Shown in pieces: positions 27,571-36,413 of a DNA stretch of 64,000 nt. The stretch comes from Kangiella shandongensis (GTDB taxonomy: Bacteria; Pseudomonadota; Gammaproteobacteria; Enterobacterales; Kangiellaceae), in the NCBI RefSeq assembly GCF_020005365.1, contig NZ_JACNML010000004.1:186001-250000 (forward strand), given 5' to 3'. Position numbers and translations under genes: made by a program. Under the pieces are notes generated by a model, which worked only from the letters and a program-made list of their open reading frames with translations, made no database searches and was not told the DNA's origin. Position 1 is the first letter of the stretch; each line of letters begins with the position of its first letter.

Positions 27571-27960
27571 ATGAACTCAAATTTATTACTACTTCCTATG
27601 CTGACTCACGTTTTGTGGGTGGCGTTGTTATACGTTTTATTAACAGTGGTGCGTGCGCCTACGGTGTGGGGTTTTATTCAGTCGAAGAAAGAGGCTTGGG
27701 CTGAGGTTGAGCCACGAGTTAGTGCGAATCTTTCAAATCAGTTTGAGTGGCCGTTATTTTTCTATGTAGTGTGTGTATTGCTGGTTACTCAGGGGAGTGT
27801 AGTAGAGCCAGCTCAGGTTTGGCTGGCGTGGGTTTTTGTTGGTGGTCGTCTTCTGCATAGTTTTATACAGATTCTAACCAACAACGTTCGTCTAAGGGGT
27901 TTGGTTTTTACCATTAACTTTTTAGCTGTTATAGCGATGTGGCTTTTCTTTGTATTTTAA
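27571..27960 (+). CDS. MAPEG family membrane protein
   Basis: A 129-residue four-helix membrane protein of the MAPEG family (membrane-associated proteins in eicosanoid and glutathione metabolism). SANLSNQFEWPLFFYVVCVL is the typical NxxE/P region in the second helix and GRLLHSFIQILTNNVRLRG the conserved loop with Arg and Asn. Bacterial members are small and of mostly unknown substrate, some with glutathione-related activity. The gene is convergent with the next, with stops overlapping by 4 bases. Confidence 0.85.
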   Translation: MNSNLLLLPMLTHVLWVALLYVLLTVVRAPTVWGFIQSKKEAWAEVEPRVSANLSNQFEWPLFFYVVCVLLVTQGSVVEPAQVWLAWVFVGGRLLHSFIQILTNNVRLRGLVFTINFLAVIAMWLFFVF

Positions 27961-28640
27961 TCTTTGCTGTAGAACTGCCAGTTAAACTTGCTTCGTTTCC
28001 ACATCATGGCGGTTAATCCAAAATAGAGAGACATGTACAGAGCAAAGTGCCATTCGATAATATTTTCTGCCTGATCAGCCCAGCTCACGCCAGTGGCTTT
28101 AATCACAACATTGGTTATGCCTAAGCACCAATAAAGCACCATCAAGAAGAATTGTAGTTTTAAATACCGATAGATTTTTGTATCCAGCTCATCAGTTCTT
28201 TGCTGTAGGCTTCGAATACTGAACATCTGCGCCAGAATGGTTAAAGCGAAGTAGAGGGTGGTGCCGTAGCGGCGCAAAAGTTGGTAGGCTTCACCTTCGG
28301 TGCCGAGGAAATCTACATAGAGGACTAAGAATACTGCGCCAATAGTTCCTAATATAAAAGTCGTGGGATGAGGTTTTTTGGTCGTTTGTTTTAACCAAAT
28401 ACTTTGCAGAAACCAGAATAGCACTAATAAGGCCGCTGTCGGCATCATCAGCCCGCGAAATAGAAATATGGCATTTCCTTCACGAGCGGCACGGCTGATA
28501 GAGGTACATCCCTCGAAGTAGGGCACACACTCCCTTGCCACTCCTTCCCAAAGCCCAAGGAAAAATGCCCCATGCGCTGCTATGATAGGGATTAAACAAA
28601 CACTCCAGGCGATGTGGTGTGGGCGGATAACATCCTCCAA
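27957..28640 (-). CDS. Six-TM membrane protein of unknown function
   Basis: A 227-residue membrane protein with about six hydrophobic segments and a short extracytoplasmic-type loop GCTSISRAAREG after the first helix, carrying two Cys (residues 38 and 45). The topology recalls Frag1/DRAM/Sfk1-like proteins, but the resemblance is weak and unverified. It is divergently placed from the VOC gene at 28767, with 126 bases between them. Confidence 0.65.
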   Translation of the reverse strand: MEDVIRPHHIAWSVCLIPIIAAHGAFFLGLWEGVARECVPYFEGCTSISRAAREGNAIFLFRGLMMPTAALLVLFWFLQSIWLKQTTKKPHPTTFILGTIGAVFLVLYVDFLGTEGEAYQLLRRYGTTLYFALTILAQMFSIRSLQQRTDELDTKIYRYLKLQFFLMVLYWCLGITNVVIKATGVSWADQAENIIEWHFALYMSLYFGLTAMMWKRSKFNWQFYSKD

Positions 28641-28766
28641 AATACGACGGATTACGTTGTATTAGTCAATCATAGAGTTGTTAGTCAAAAATGTCATGCT
28701 TGCATTTATAAGAGTTACCTCAATATTATGTTTATACCTTAATAAGAGTTTAGGGACATTAGCCCT

Positions 28767-29147
28767 ATGAAAGTTGATCATATTACGATTCTCGTGTCGT
28801 CACTAGAAAATAGCATGCCTTATTACGATACCTTGCTGCCGTTAGTAGGTTTTAACAAAGAACGAGATCACATTTGGACTGACGGGAAGGGGTTTTATTT
28901 CCAGTTTCGACAAGCTGAACCAAACACTTCTCAGTATGAACGGTATGGGGCTGGTATGAATCACCTAGGATTTAGTGCTCCGACAAAAGAGAATGTTGTA
29001 TCCATTCAAAGAGCCATGAGAGAAGCAGGTTTTGAAGCTCCTGAAATACAGGATTTGGGAGGAGTGACTGCTCTTTTTATGAAAGACCCTGACGGGATTC
29101 GGTTTGAGATAAGCCACTATCCTCCAGGTGTTAATGTGGTTGATTAG
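28767..29147 (+). CDS. VOC (glyoxalase/bleomycin resistance) family protein
   Basis: A 126-residue single-subunit vicinal-oxygen-chelate protein. VDHITILVSSLENSMPYYDT (residues 3-22) starts the first beta-alpha-beta unit with a metal-ligand His, and MNHLGFSAP and FMKDPDGIRFEI give the second half with its His and Glu ligands. Members include dioxygenases, glyoxalases and antibiotic-binding proteins; the substrate is not predictable here. Confidence 0.88.
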   Translation: MKVDHITILVSSLENSMPYYDTLLPLVGFNKERDHIWTDGKGFYFQFRQAEPNTSQYERYGAGMNHLGFSAPTKENVVSIQRAMREAGFEAPEIQDLGGVTALFMKDPDGIRFEISHYPPGVNVVD

Positions 29148-29266
29148 ACAGTGTTACATTACTTGTTACTATATCAACATAACAAGAGTAGGTTGGGCTG
29201 TTAAGTCCAATATTTAACTTTTGAAGTTAGATGTCACCCGGATTACCCACAGGGGGCTAATCGACC

Positions 29267-29788
29267 TTAAAGCTTTTTCTTTAGCCTTTTCTCCACCATC
29301 TTTTTTTCCCAGTTGATATTGAGGATGTTTATGACTTCGAAGGCTTGTAGTCCGTGGAAAGCTATCCCTAGAGCCCATGCGCCCCATGGGATAATCATTT
29401 CGGTTATTTTTCCGGTGAAGATGAAAATCACGGTAAAGGTAATGAAAAACATTAGGTGTCCATAAAAGTCTTTAATGCCTTTAACGTATTCCATAGCGTC
29501 TGCCTCCTCATCTGTAACTCTTTCTACAGGTCGTTCTTTGACTTCAGCTTTGTCGATTGTATTCATTACAGGCTCCTTGTTTTGTGGCTCCTGAGTATTT
29601 TGGGTTGTCTCAGGAGTTTGAAAGGTAGCGATATCCACTTCAAACACAGCAGCCAGAGCTTTCTGGCTTTCTAGACTGGCTGGTTTGCCACGTTCAATTC
29701 GCTGTATAGTGCGGACGCTTAGTCCTGTCATTTCAGCGAGTTGTTCCTGTGACCATCCATTGCGTAATCGTAGTTTTCTTACAATCAT
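29267..29788 (-). CDS. XRE-family regulator with C-terminal 2TM membrane domain
   Basis: A 173-residue protein. Residues 1-58 form an XRE helix-turn-helix (RNGWSQEQLAEMTGLSVRTI then QRIERGK). A charged linker of about 50 residues follows, and the C-terminal 70 residues hold two TM helices separated by a short turn (FIFTGKITEMIIPWGAWAL), resembling the 2TM domain. ATG at 29788 has AGGAAAG just upstream, so the frame's upstream extension is not coding. It should be a membrane-tethered DNA-binding protein. Confidence 0.82.
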   Translation of the reverse strand: MIVRKLRLRNGWSQEQLAEMTGLSVRTIQRIERGKPASLESQKALAAVFEVDIATFQTPETTQNTQEPQNKEPVMNTIDKAEVKERPVERVTDEEADAMEYVKGIKDFYGHLMFFITFTVIFIFTGKITEMIIPWGAWALGIAFHGLQAFEVINILNINWEKKMVEKRLKKKL

Positions 29789-29933
29789 GTCTTTCCTGAA
29801 CCTTATAACTGTGTTGTGACTATCGAGTGAGCCTGTATTATTAAAATACATGGTTGAGTATACCACGACACGATACGGACAGTAGGACGGATGTCACCTG
29901 ACACTTAGGCGACAGTCTATATAAATCAGTCGG

Positions 29934-30329
29934 TTACCAAGAGGGTGAGAGTAAACTGTAGAGGATGAAACTTCCCAGGGAAAAGCATAAGATACCGTAA
30001 ATATGAATAAATCTAACCACGGTCGGAATGACTTTCTGGGCAAAGTGACGATGCCATCGCCATGGAAAACCGATCAGCATCAGTGAAGTAATAATAATTA
30101 CCCAGCCAAAAATGCCAAAGAGATCGCTATAGAACATACGGGGTGATGCTGTTACGAGGGCTGCACCAGCGATAAGGCGCAAGGTTTGTTCGGTGAAATG
30201 ATACAGTGGGCTCTTGGCGAATGCTTCAAGAAAACGAACTGCTTTTGCTTTTGCAAAAATGGCCACAGGCTCGAAGCACATAAGCCCAATGGCAAATACA
30301 GCAGCAATAACTGTTGAGACCATTTCCAT
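29934..30329 (-). CDS. Small membrane protein downstream of ogt
   Basis: A 131-residue protein with about four hydrophobic segments, including a start MVSTVIAAVFAIGLMCFEP and a mid-region FGIFGWVIIITSLMLIGFP. The start at 30329 has GGAGG 7 bases upstream and is preferred over a more upstream Met. Family not recognised. It is the third gene of a tight minus-strand run after the AlkA-like and Ogt genes and so may be co-transcribed with the repair genes. Confidence 0.68.
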   Translation of the reverse strand: MEMVSTVIAAVFAIGLMCFEPVAIFAKAKAVRFLEAFAKSPLYHFTEQTLRLIAGAALVTASPRMFYSDLFGIFGWVIIITSLMLIGFPWRWHRHFAQKVIPTVVRFIHIYGILCFSLGSFILYSLLSPSW

Positions 30330-30357
30330 TTTGTAACCTCCCTGATATTTTCTATAT

Positions 30358-30831
30358 TTATAGCACACCTTCGTGTTTGAGCAACCACTCTTTAGCTTTG
30401 AGTCCGCCTGCGTATCCAGTCAGTTTGCCGTTTGCACCTATCACACGATGACAAGGAACAATTATCGAAATAGGGTTTTTGCCATTGGCTGCCCCGACTG
30501 CTCGGCTGGCGTTTTTATTACCAATGGCTTGGGCCAGTTGACCATAGTTCCAGGTTTTACCAAAAGGAATTTTCATCAGTGTTTGCCACACGATTTTCTG
30601 AAACTCTGTGCCGTTTGAGTCCAGAGGAATATCGAATGTTTGCCTCTGTCCTTCGAAATATTCTCTTAGCTGTTGTTTGGTTCTTTCGAGCACAGAGTTC
30701 GTTGAGTGAGTAGGTTCGCTCGTTGCTACTGCATGCCATGGCTTAAATAGTAAAGCTTTAAGATGGTGCTCCGTGGCATATAGATGCACAGTACCGAAGG
30801 GGCATGTCATTTGTTGGTAATAAGTTGTCAT
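30358..30831 (-). CDS. ogt: Methylated-DNA--protein-cysteine methyltransferase
   Basis: A 157-residue suicide alkyltransferase that removes O6-alkyl groups from guanine. The active motif is IVPCHRVIG with acceptor Cys127, and [20 protein letters not shown] plus [13 protein letters not shown] provide the DNA-binding helix-turn-helix. An N-terminal RNase H-like lobe precedes it. It lies 7 bases downstream of the Ada/AlkA-type gene, forming an alkylation-repair operon. Symbol by best resemblance (Ogt class). Confidence 0.93.
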   Translation of the reverse strand: MTTYYQQMTCPFGTVHLYATEHHLKALLFKPWHAVATSEPTHSTNSVLERTKQQLREYFEGQRQTFDIPLDSNGTEFQKIVWQTLMKIPFGKTWNYGQLAQAIGNKNASRAVGAANGKNPISIIVPCHRVIGANGKLTGYAGGLKAKEWLLKHEGVL

Positions 30832-30838
30832 GGGCTAC

Positions 30839-32242
30839 CTATAGACTGTTCCATAAATGAAGTGTGGCGTAACTGCGCCAGGGGCTCCAAAGGTTAGTGT
30901 CGGTCATATGGTATTTCTCCAGCGCTTTGATAACGCCTAAATCTTTTTCAGGGAAGGCATCGGGATCGCCGCCGCTACGTAGCTTAATATATTCATAACT
31001 CCAGGGGCCGATACCTTTTATATTGAGAATTTCGCTAAGCTCTATCTCTTGTTCGCTTTGCTCTTTTTCGAGATACCAACAGGCGAAGTCTTTTAGCGTT
31101 TGCTTGCGTTGCCCGGGCATTTTAAGAAAGCTTAAGTCGGCTTGCGCTATTTGCTGAGCAGTCGGGAATACTTTGAAATGTTTATCATAGTCACTGCCAA
31201 GTTTCTCAATTAGTTGGTGCGTATGGCCGTAGGCCGCTTTAACGGAAACCTGTTGGCCCAGAATGGCTTTAATACCGGCTTCAAAGGTATTCCAGCAGGC
31301 TGGTAGCCGTAAGCCGGGTGTCAGAACAGCTCCAAGTCGCTTATCTTTAGCCAGGTGGTGTTCGATCGTGGCAATATCACTGTCCAGATCCAAAACCTTC
31401 TTGATGTGCGCGATGACTGACATCAATTGTGAGGTGTCTTGCAGACGGATATGCAGCTTGAAACTGTGCTCGTCGGGAACATGAGTCGCCTCAAACCAGC
31501 CCAGGGTATCTGCAATAGTAAACGTTCGACTGTAACTATTTTCGCTGATCTGTTCGATTAAGGGGAGTTCGCGCTGCTTGAGGAACTGCTGCATCTGCGG
31601 CCAGTTAAAAGGGGGACGATACGATAGCTTCAACTCGATCGACATATCATTGCTACCCTGAGGTGGTTTACTTTTTCTTAGCTGTGAAGGAGATAGTTTC
31701 ATGGTTTGTTTAAAGCTGTCGTTGAAACGTCGCACGCTGTTAAAGCCCGAGCTTAAAGCGATATCGGTAATTGGCAGTGTGGTTTGATGCAGCAGCTGTT
31801 TTGCCAGCATTAGCCGGTGGTGGTTTGCAAAGCTTTGCGGCGACATGCCCAGGTGTTGCTGAAAGAGCTTACGCAAATAACGACTGCTGATACCAAGTGA
31901 CTCGCTGAAGCTCTCCAGGCTATGCTGATTAAGAGCTCCTGACTGAATGCGCTGCATGGCTTTGAGTAACACCGCCTGATTACCGAGCCAAGCGGAGGAC
32001 TGAGGTGCGGATTCCGGACGACAACGTAAACAAGGACGAAAGCCTGCTTCTTGAGCCTGTGCGGCACTTAGAAAATAAACAACATTATTTTCTTTCGGTG
32101 GACTTGCCGGACAGATTGGACGGCAGTAAATATTGGTGGTTTTTACCGCAATAAAAAATTTCCCATCATAGCGAGAGTCGCGAGCGAGTCGTGCTTTCTG
32201 GAAAGTTTCCATGTTACTGGTTGCTGTCTTCAAAGTCTTCAT
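30839..32242 (-). CDS. Ada-AraC-AlkA fusion: DNA-3-methyladenine glycosylase II
   Basis: A 467-residue three-part protein. Residues 1-80 are the Ada methylphosphotriester domain, with four zinc Cys at 40, 44, 71 and 74 (one is the methyl acceptor). About 85-195 is an AraC helix-turn-helix (SSRYLRKLFQQHLGMSPQSF). From about 205 the AlkA fold follows, with the helix-hairpin-helix glycosylase motif LNIKGIGPWSYEYIKLR and the catalytic Asp in FPEKDLG. It should excise alkylated bases and sense methyl damage to activate its own operon. This architecture is known elsewhere. Confidence 0.93.
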   Translation of the reverse strand: MKTLKTATSNMETFQKARLARDSRYDGKFFIAVKTTNIYCRPICPASPPKENNVVYFLSAAQAQEAGFRPCLRCRPESAPQSSAWLGNQAVLLKAMQRIQSGALNQHSLESFSESLGISSRYLRKLFQQHLGMSPQSFANHHRLMLAKQLLHQTTLPITDIALSSGFNSVRRFNDSFKQTMKLSPSQLRKSKPPQGSNDMSIELKLSYRPPFNWPQMQQFLKQRELPLIEQISENSYSRTFTIADTLGWFEATHVPDEHSFKLHIRLQDTSQLMSVIAHIKKVLDLDSDIATIEHHLAKDKRLGAVLTPGLRLPACWNTFEAGIKAILGQQVSVKAAYGHTHQLIEKLGSDYDKHFKVFPTAQQIAQADLSFLKMPGQRKQTLKDFACWYLEKEQSEQEIELSEILNIKGIGPWSYEYIKLRSGGDPDAFPEKDLGVIKALEKYHMTDTNLWSPWRSYATLHLWNSL

Positions 32243-32377
32243 AAACGCTATATTAGCATTAAGTGTGTGGCAAACTAGCCAAATTCGGAACTAAATGAAA
32301 ACACTCCCTTTATGAGTGGAACCGATAACTGTTTCAATAGTCCTATTTTCAAAGAGTTACTCATTTTAAGGATGGCT

Positions 32378-32998
32378 ATGGTTGTGAAAACTCGACAGAC
32401 ATTAAAAGTGCTTTTGTTAAGTTTGGCTGTGATGGTCGCTGGGCCCGTAGCGGCAAAACCTGAAGCATTGGTTAACGCTGCTCTTGAGAGGACTGAGCAT
32501 GTCGTTGTGTATGATGGATCTTACCGAAAGATTGATTACCCCATGGGCGATGTGCCAGTGGGAATTGGCGTTTGCACTGATGTAGTGATCCGCAGTTATC
32601 GGCAGCTGGGAATTGATTTGCAACAGCGAGTGCATGAGGATATGAAGGCTAACTTTGACAGCTACCCGGATAATTGGGGCTTAAGTCGAACCGATACCAA
32701 TATTGACCACCGCCGCGTACCGAATCTGGAACGGTTTTTTGAGCGCCATGGTAAATCGTTAGCCATTACCCATAAGGCGGAAGATTACCAGCCGGGTGAT
32801 ATTGTCAGTTGGCGCTTACCCAATGGTCTGCCGCATATCGGCATTGTCACCAATCGTTCGGCTGAGGGCAGTCATCGATTCAAGATAGTGCATAATATTG
32901 GCCTTGGGCCGCGCCTCGACGATATGTTGTTTGACTTTAAGATTGTCGGACACTACCGCTATTTCCCGGATACCGAGGTGGTCGAGCTTGGAAAGTAG
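32378..32998 (+). CDS. DUF1287 (YijF-like) exported protein
   Basis: A 206-residue protein with an N-terminal signal peptide (LKVLLLSLAVMVAGPVAA) and a DUF1287 domain: YPMGDVPVGIGVCTDVVIRS with the conserved Cys-Thr-Asp, then FFERHGKSL, PGDIVSW and HIGIVTNR. The Cys/His pattern recalls an NlpC/P60-like papain fold. The start at 32378 has AAGGA 5 bases before it; upstream Met codons lack this. Periplasmic location expected; function unknown. Confidence 0.85.
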   Translation: MVVKTRQTLKVLLLSLAVMVAGPVAAKPEALVNAALERTEHVVVYDGSYRKIDYPMGDVPVGIGVCTDVVIRSYRQLGIDLQQRVHEDMKANFDSYPDNWGLSRTDTNIDHRRVPNLERFFERHGKSLAITHKAEDYQPGDIVSWRLPNGLPHIGIVTNRSAEGSHRFKIVHNIGLGPRLDDMLFDFKIVGHYRYFPDTEVVELGK

Positions 32999-33111
32999 AA
33001 TTAGTCGACAGTTTAGACCAGTACCCATGGAGGACAAAGTTAGCTTTTATAACGCCATGGTTTCAGGTTAAAATAAGAGAATTACGCCATAAATAAATCA
33101 GTTGAATAGGC

Positions 33112-34071
33112 ATGAGTTTAAACTTTTTAGATTTTGAGCGTCCAATCGCAGAGCTTGAGGCGCAAATTGATGAATTACGTTTAACCGGTGAAGACACGGA
33201 AATTAACATCAGTGAAGAAATCGAACGCTTGCAAAAGAAGTCTAAGGACTTAACGAAGAAGATCTTTTCTGATCTGTCGGCCTGGCAAGTAGCACAGTTA
33301 GCGCGTCATCCTCAGCGTCCTTATACACGTGATTATATTGAACATGTGTTTGACGACTTTGAAGAGCTGGCTGGCGATCGTGCTTTTTCAGATGATGCTT
33401 CGATTGTTGGTGGTCTGGCCCGTTTGGATGGCAAGGCCTGTATGGTTATTGGTCATCAGAAAGGCCGCGACACTAAAGCTAAAATCAAGCACAACTTCGG
33501 TATGTCTCGTCCAGAAGGCTATCGTAAAGCGAAGCGTCTGATGGAAATGGCGGAACGTTTCGAGTTGCCAGTATTCACTTTTATCGATACTCCGGGCGCT
33601 TTTCCAGGTGTTGGCGCCGAGGAGCGTGGTCAGAGTGAAGCGATTGCCCGTAACTTAAAGGTGATGGCGACGTTAAAAACGCCGATCATTGCAACCGTTA
33701 TCGGCGAAGGTGGCTCTGGCGGTGCTTTGGCGATCGGTGTCGGCGATAAAGTGAACATGTTGCAGTATTCGACTTATTCAGTAATTTCTCCGGAAGGTTG
33801 TGCATCGATCCTTTGGAAGAGCGCAGAAAAAGCGGAAGAAGCAGCGCAGGCCATGGGAATTACGGCTGAGCGAATCAAAGAGCTTGGTTTGATCGATAAT
33901 ATCGTCCAAGAACCATTGGGCGGCGCTCATCGTAATTATGTTGAGATGGGTAAGAATTTAAAGGCTCAGTTGATTAAAGATATGGAAAGTCTGGAAAGCC
34001 TGGCTACTGACAAGTTGTTGGATAAGCGTTATGACAAGCTGATGGCTTTCGGTGAAGTTACTGAAGGCTAG
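33112..34071 (+). CDS. accA: Acetyl-CoA carboxylase carboxyltransferase subunit alpha
   Basis: A 319-residue subunit that with AccD transfers CO2 from carboxybiotin to acetyl-CoA, the committed step of fatty-acid synthesis. It starts [17 protein letters not shown] and contains [30 protein letters not shown] and [14 protein letters not shown], the carboxyltransferase core. Length is as in E. coli (319). In most relatives it lies directly after dnaE; here about 6.2 kb separates them. tilS follows 9 bases later. Confidence 0.98.
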   Translation: MSLNFLDFERPIAELEAQIDELRLTGEDTEINISEEIERLQKKSKDLTKKIFSDLSAWQVAQLARHPQRPYTRDYIEHVFDDFEELAGDRAFSDDASIVGGLARLDGKACMVIGHQKGRDTKAKIKHNFGMSRPEGYRKAKRLMEMAERFELPVFTFIDTPGAFPGVGAEERGQSEAIARNLKVMATLKTPIIATVIGEGGSGGALAIGVGDKVNMLQYSTYSVISPEGCASILWKSAEKAEEAAQAMGITAERIKELGLIDNIVQEPLGGAHRNYVEMGKNLKAQLIKDMESLESLATDKLLDKRYDKLMAFGEVTEG

Positions 34072-34080
34072 TTACTAACC

Positions 34081-35367
34081 ATGCCTAATCAAGAGCCAGC
34101 AGCTGCAGCTATTACTCAGTTTCTGGCTCAATTCCCTCCGCAGAAAAATAGTCACTTTGTCGTTGCTTTAAGTGGTGGAGCCGATTCCATCGCGTTGCTG
34201 CATGCACTGTCGAAGCAAGTCGATTCAGAGCATATTCTTGCTGTTTATATTAATCATCAGTTGCAACCTGAGTCATCAGAGTGGGCGCAGTTTAATCGAG
34301 ATATTTGTCAGCGCTGGGGGATTCCTTTCAAAGCTATTGATGTCACTGTAAATGCCGATGCTGCCAGCCTGGAAAATGAAGCACGACGAGCTCGCTACGA
34401 TGCTCTGGCTCAGTTTATTACCGACCAACAGCTGTGTTTATTAACCGCTCACCATAAAGACGATCAGGTTGAAACCCTGCTGTTGCAGCTGTTTCGTGGC
34501 GCTGGACCAAAAGGATTGTCGGCCATGCCGCTCACAATAGCGTTTGCCGAAGGTGTTCATGCGAGACCGTTTCTGGCGCTGAGCAAGCAGGATATTTTGA
34601 ATTACTGTGCAGCGTATGGCTTAGCTTTCGTCGAGGATCCTTCTAACGAGGACACCAAACACCGCCGCAATTTTTTAAGGCAAAAAGTGATCCCTTTGCT
34701 GGAGCAGGAGTGGCCACAATTGCGGGAGACATTGTATCGTGTCAGCGAGTTACAGGCAGATACGCAACAAGTTATTGAGGAGCAAGCTCAGCAGGATTTA
34801 GCAGCCTGTTATGAGCAGGGGAAGGGGCTGAGTCTGGAGGTTCTGGGGGCGCTTTCTCCGCCGAGGCAGCATAATGTGTTGCGTTATTGGCTGAGTCAGC
34901 TTGGACTGACGATGCCGAGTCGCAAGGTGTTGCAGCAACTGACTCAGCAAATGTTGCAGTCAGAGAGTGACAGCCAACCGGCCATTGAGTGGCAAGGTGG
35001 TGTCTTTCGCCGCCATACAGGGTTCCTGTTATGGGATAGTGGGCGGCAACAAGCGCTAGATTTTACACCTACCACCTGGGAGGGACAGCAGGATTTACGA
35101 TTAAGTGATAAGGTTTTACTGCCTGCTCGCTGGTTACAGCAGCGCTATCCGGAGCTGGTGGGGAGGGTGTTGACCGTGTCGCTGCGGCAGGGAGGAGAGC
35201 GCTTTCGAAAGCCCAACTCTACGCAAACCACCAGTCTTAAAAATTACTTTCAAGAGACTGGTGTGCCGAGCTGGCAACGCTCTAACGTGGTGCTTATCAG
35301 TTATCAGGATGAGGTCCGCGCAATTTATACTGAGCACCTTGCTGACTATCTAAAAAATTCTATCTAA
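34081..35367 (+). CDS. tilS: tRNA(Ile)-lysidine synthetase
   Basis: A 428-residue ATP-dependent enzyme that puts lysine on C34 of the AUA-reading tRNA-Ile. The PP-loop is ALSGGADS (residues 29-36); TAHHKDDQVETLLLQLFRGA follows, and C-terminal TilS domains extend from about residue 220. Length matches the family. The 3' end overlaps the convergent SAHH-like gene by 18 bases. Confidence 0.96.
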   Translation: MPNQEPAAAAITQFLAQFPPQKNSHFVVALSGGADSIALLHALSKQVDSEHILAVYINHQLQPESSEWAQFNRDICQRWGIPFKAIDVTVNADAASLENEARRARYDALAQFITDQQLCLLTAHHKDDQVETLLLQLFRGAGPKGLSAMPLTIAFAEGVHARPFLALSKQDILNYCAAYGLAFVEDPSNEDTKHRRNFLRQKVIPLLEQEWPQLRETLYRVSELQADTQQVIEEQAQQDLAACYEQGKGLSLEVLGALSPPRQHNVLRYWLSQLGLTMPSRKVLQQLTQQMLQSESDSQPAIEWQGGVFRRHTGFLLWDSGRQQALDFTPTTWEGQQDLRLSDKVLLPARWLQQRYPELVGRVLTVSLRQGGERFRKPNSTQTTSLKNYFQETGVPSWQRSNVVLISYQDEVRAIYTEHLADYLKNSI

Positions 35368-36405
35368 TTCATCCAAAGACCAGCCGTGGTGCTTTGCCCA
35401 TTGCTCTACAATCGACTTATCCGTTTCTTGATTTAATGGTCTAAACCCAGCCGTAGTATCATTCAGCACATCTTCAATCGCGAGATTATGAGCGTAAAAA
35501 ATGGGGTCAAGGAATCGCATCAAGGTGGGTTCTTTCAGCGCGAAATTAACTGGCTTTTTGGCTGCGAGAACCTCTGATTCTTTAAAGTTAAAACCGAACT
35601 CGTCTTCTGCGCCTGCATTGGCAAGGATTTTTCCTTTAAACCAGGCTGGAGCGTAACTGTTACTGATAAGATCTTTGATGCCCGTTGCCGTAACGATTAT
35701 ATCGGCCTGTTTTATAGCAGCCTCCACTTGCTGAGGCAGTTCAGCAGATACAGCCTGGTAGCCGCGCTTCTCTATACGCTGCAAACGTTCTGGGAGCATA
35801 TCAACCACCGTAATGTCCTGGGTTATTTTAGAGAAATAATAGGCAATGCCCGTGCCAACTTTACCGAAACCAAATATGAGTAATTTTTTATTATGAAGCT
35901 GTTTTTTCGCCAGCTTCATTATGGCTCGATAAACACCTTCGCCAGTACCTAGACAGGTCTCCAGTGATTTAAGGCGTGTGTTATCCACAGAAACTATTGG
36001 GACATGAGCATCTTGATAGGCTTCGTAACGCATCGCGCCGGTTCGCGTCAGCTCGACGATTCCCTGACTAGCATGACATTGCTCTATAAGCTCTGCACCG
36101 CAGTCGAGTAGCAGGTCAAAACTGCCACCAATATCTGCCAATGGCTGATAGCGGAGCCCTTCTTGCTGAAGAACCTCGATAGTTTTGGGAGCTTTATGCA
36201 TGAAAGAAGGGTTGGTAACGGTCACATCAGCACCAGCAGCATCAAGACAGGCTATTTTGAGAAGGGTCGTCAGGGTCAGGGGCACGTTGTGTACGATGGT
36301 TATGCCTTGAAGTGGCTTCGTCTTGTCGTATTGTGCCAGCATTTGGTGCATGAACGGGGCCGCGACAGGATCATAAAGCGCAAAGTAGTCAGTGAAACGG
36401 CTCAT
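35350..36405 (-). CDS. Short S-adenosylhomocysteine hydrolase-like protein
   Basis: A 351-residue protein related to SAH hydrolase but shorter than the usual about 430. A NAD-binding Rossmann motif GFGKVGTG lies at residues 179-186, with TATGIKDLIS later replacing the family's nucleotide-binding TTTG region. Before it, DCGAEL (101-106) and DNTRLKSLETCLGTGEG correspond to the substrate domain, with the usual catalytic Lys/Asp pattern altered. The true activity is unclear; it may be a SAH-hydrolase relative with another role. Last gene of the proS run. Confidence 0.8.
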   Translation of the reverse strand: MSRFTDYFALYDPVAAPFMHQMLAQYDKTKPLQGITIVHNVPLTLTTLLKIACLDAAGADVTVTNPSFMHKAPKTIEVLQQEGLRYQPLADIGGSFDLLLDCGAELIEQCHASQGIVELTRTGAMRYEAYQDAHVPIVSVDNTRLKSLETCLGTGEGVYRAIMKLAKKQLHNKKLLIFGFGKVGTGIAYYFSKITQDITVVDMLPERLQRIEKRGYQAVSAELPQQVEAAIKQADIIVTATGIKDLISNSYAPAWFKGKILANAGAEDEFGFNFKESEVLAAKKPVNFALKEPTLMRFLDPIFYAHNLAIEDVLNDTTAGFRPLNQETDKSIVEQWAKHHGWSLDELDRIF

Positions 36406-36413
36406 TGTTGACG

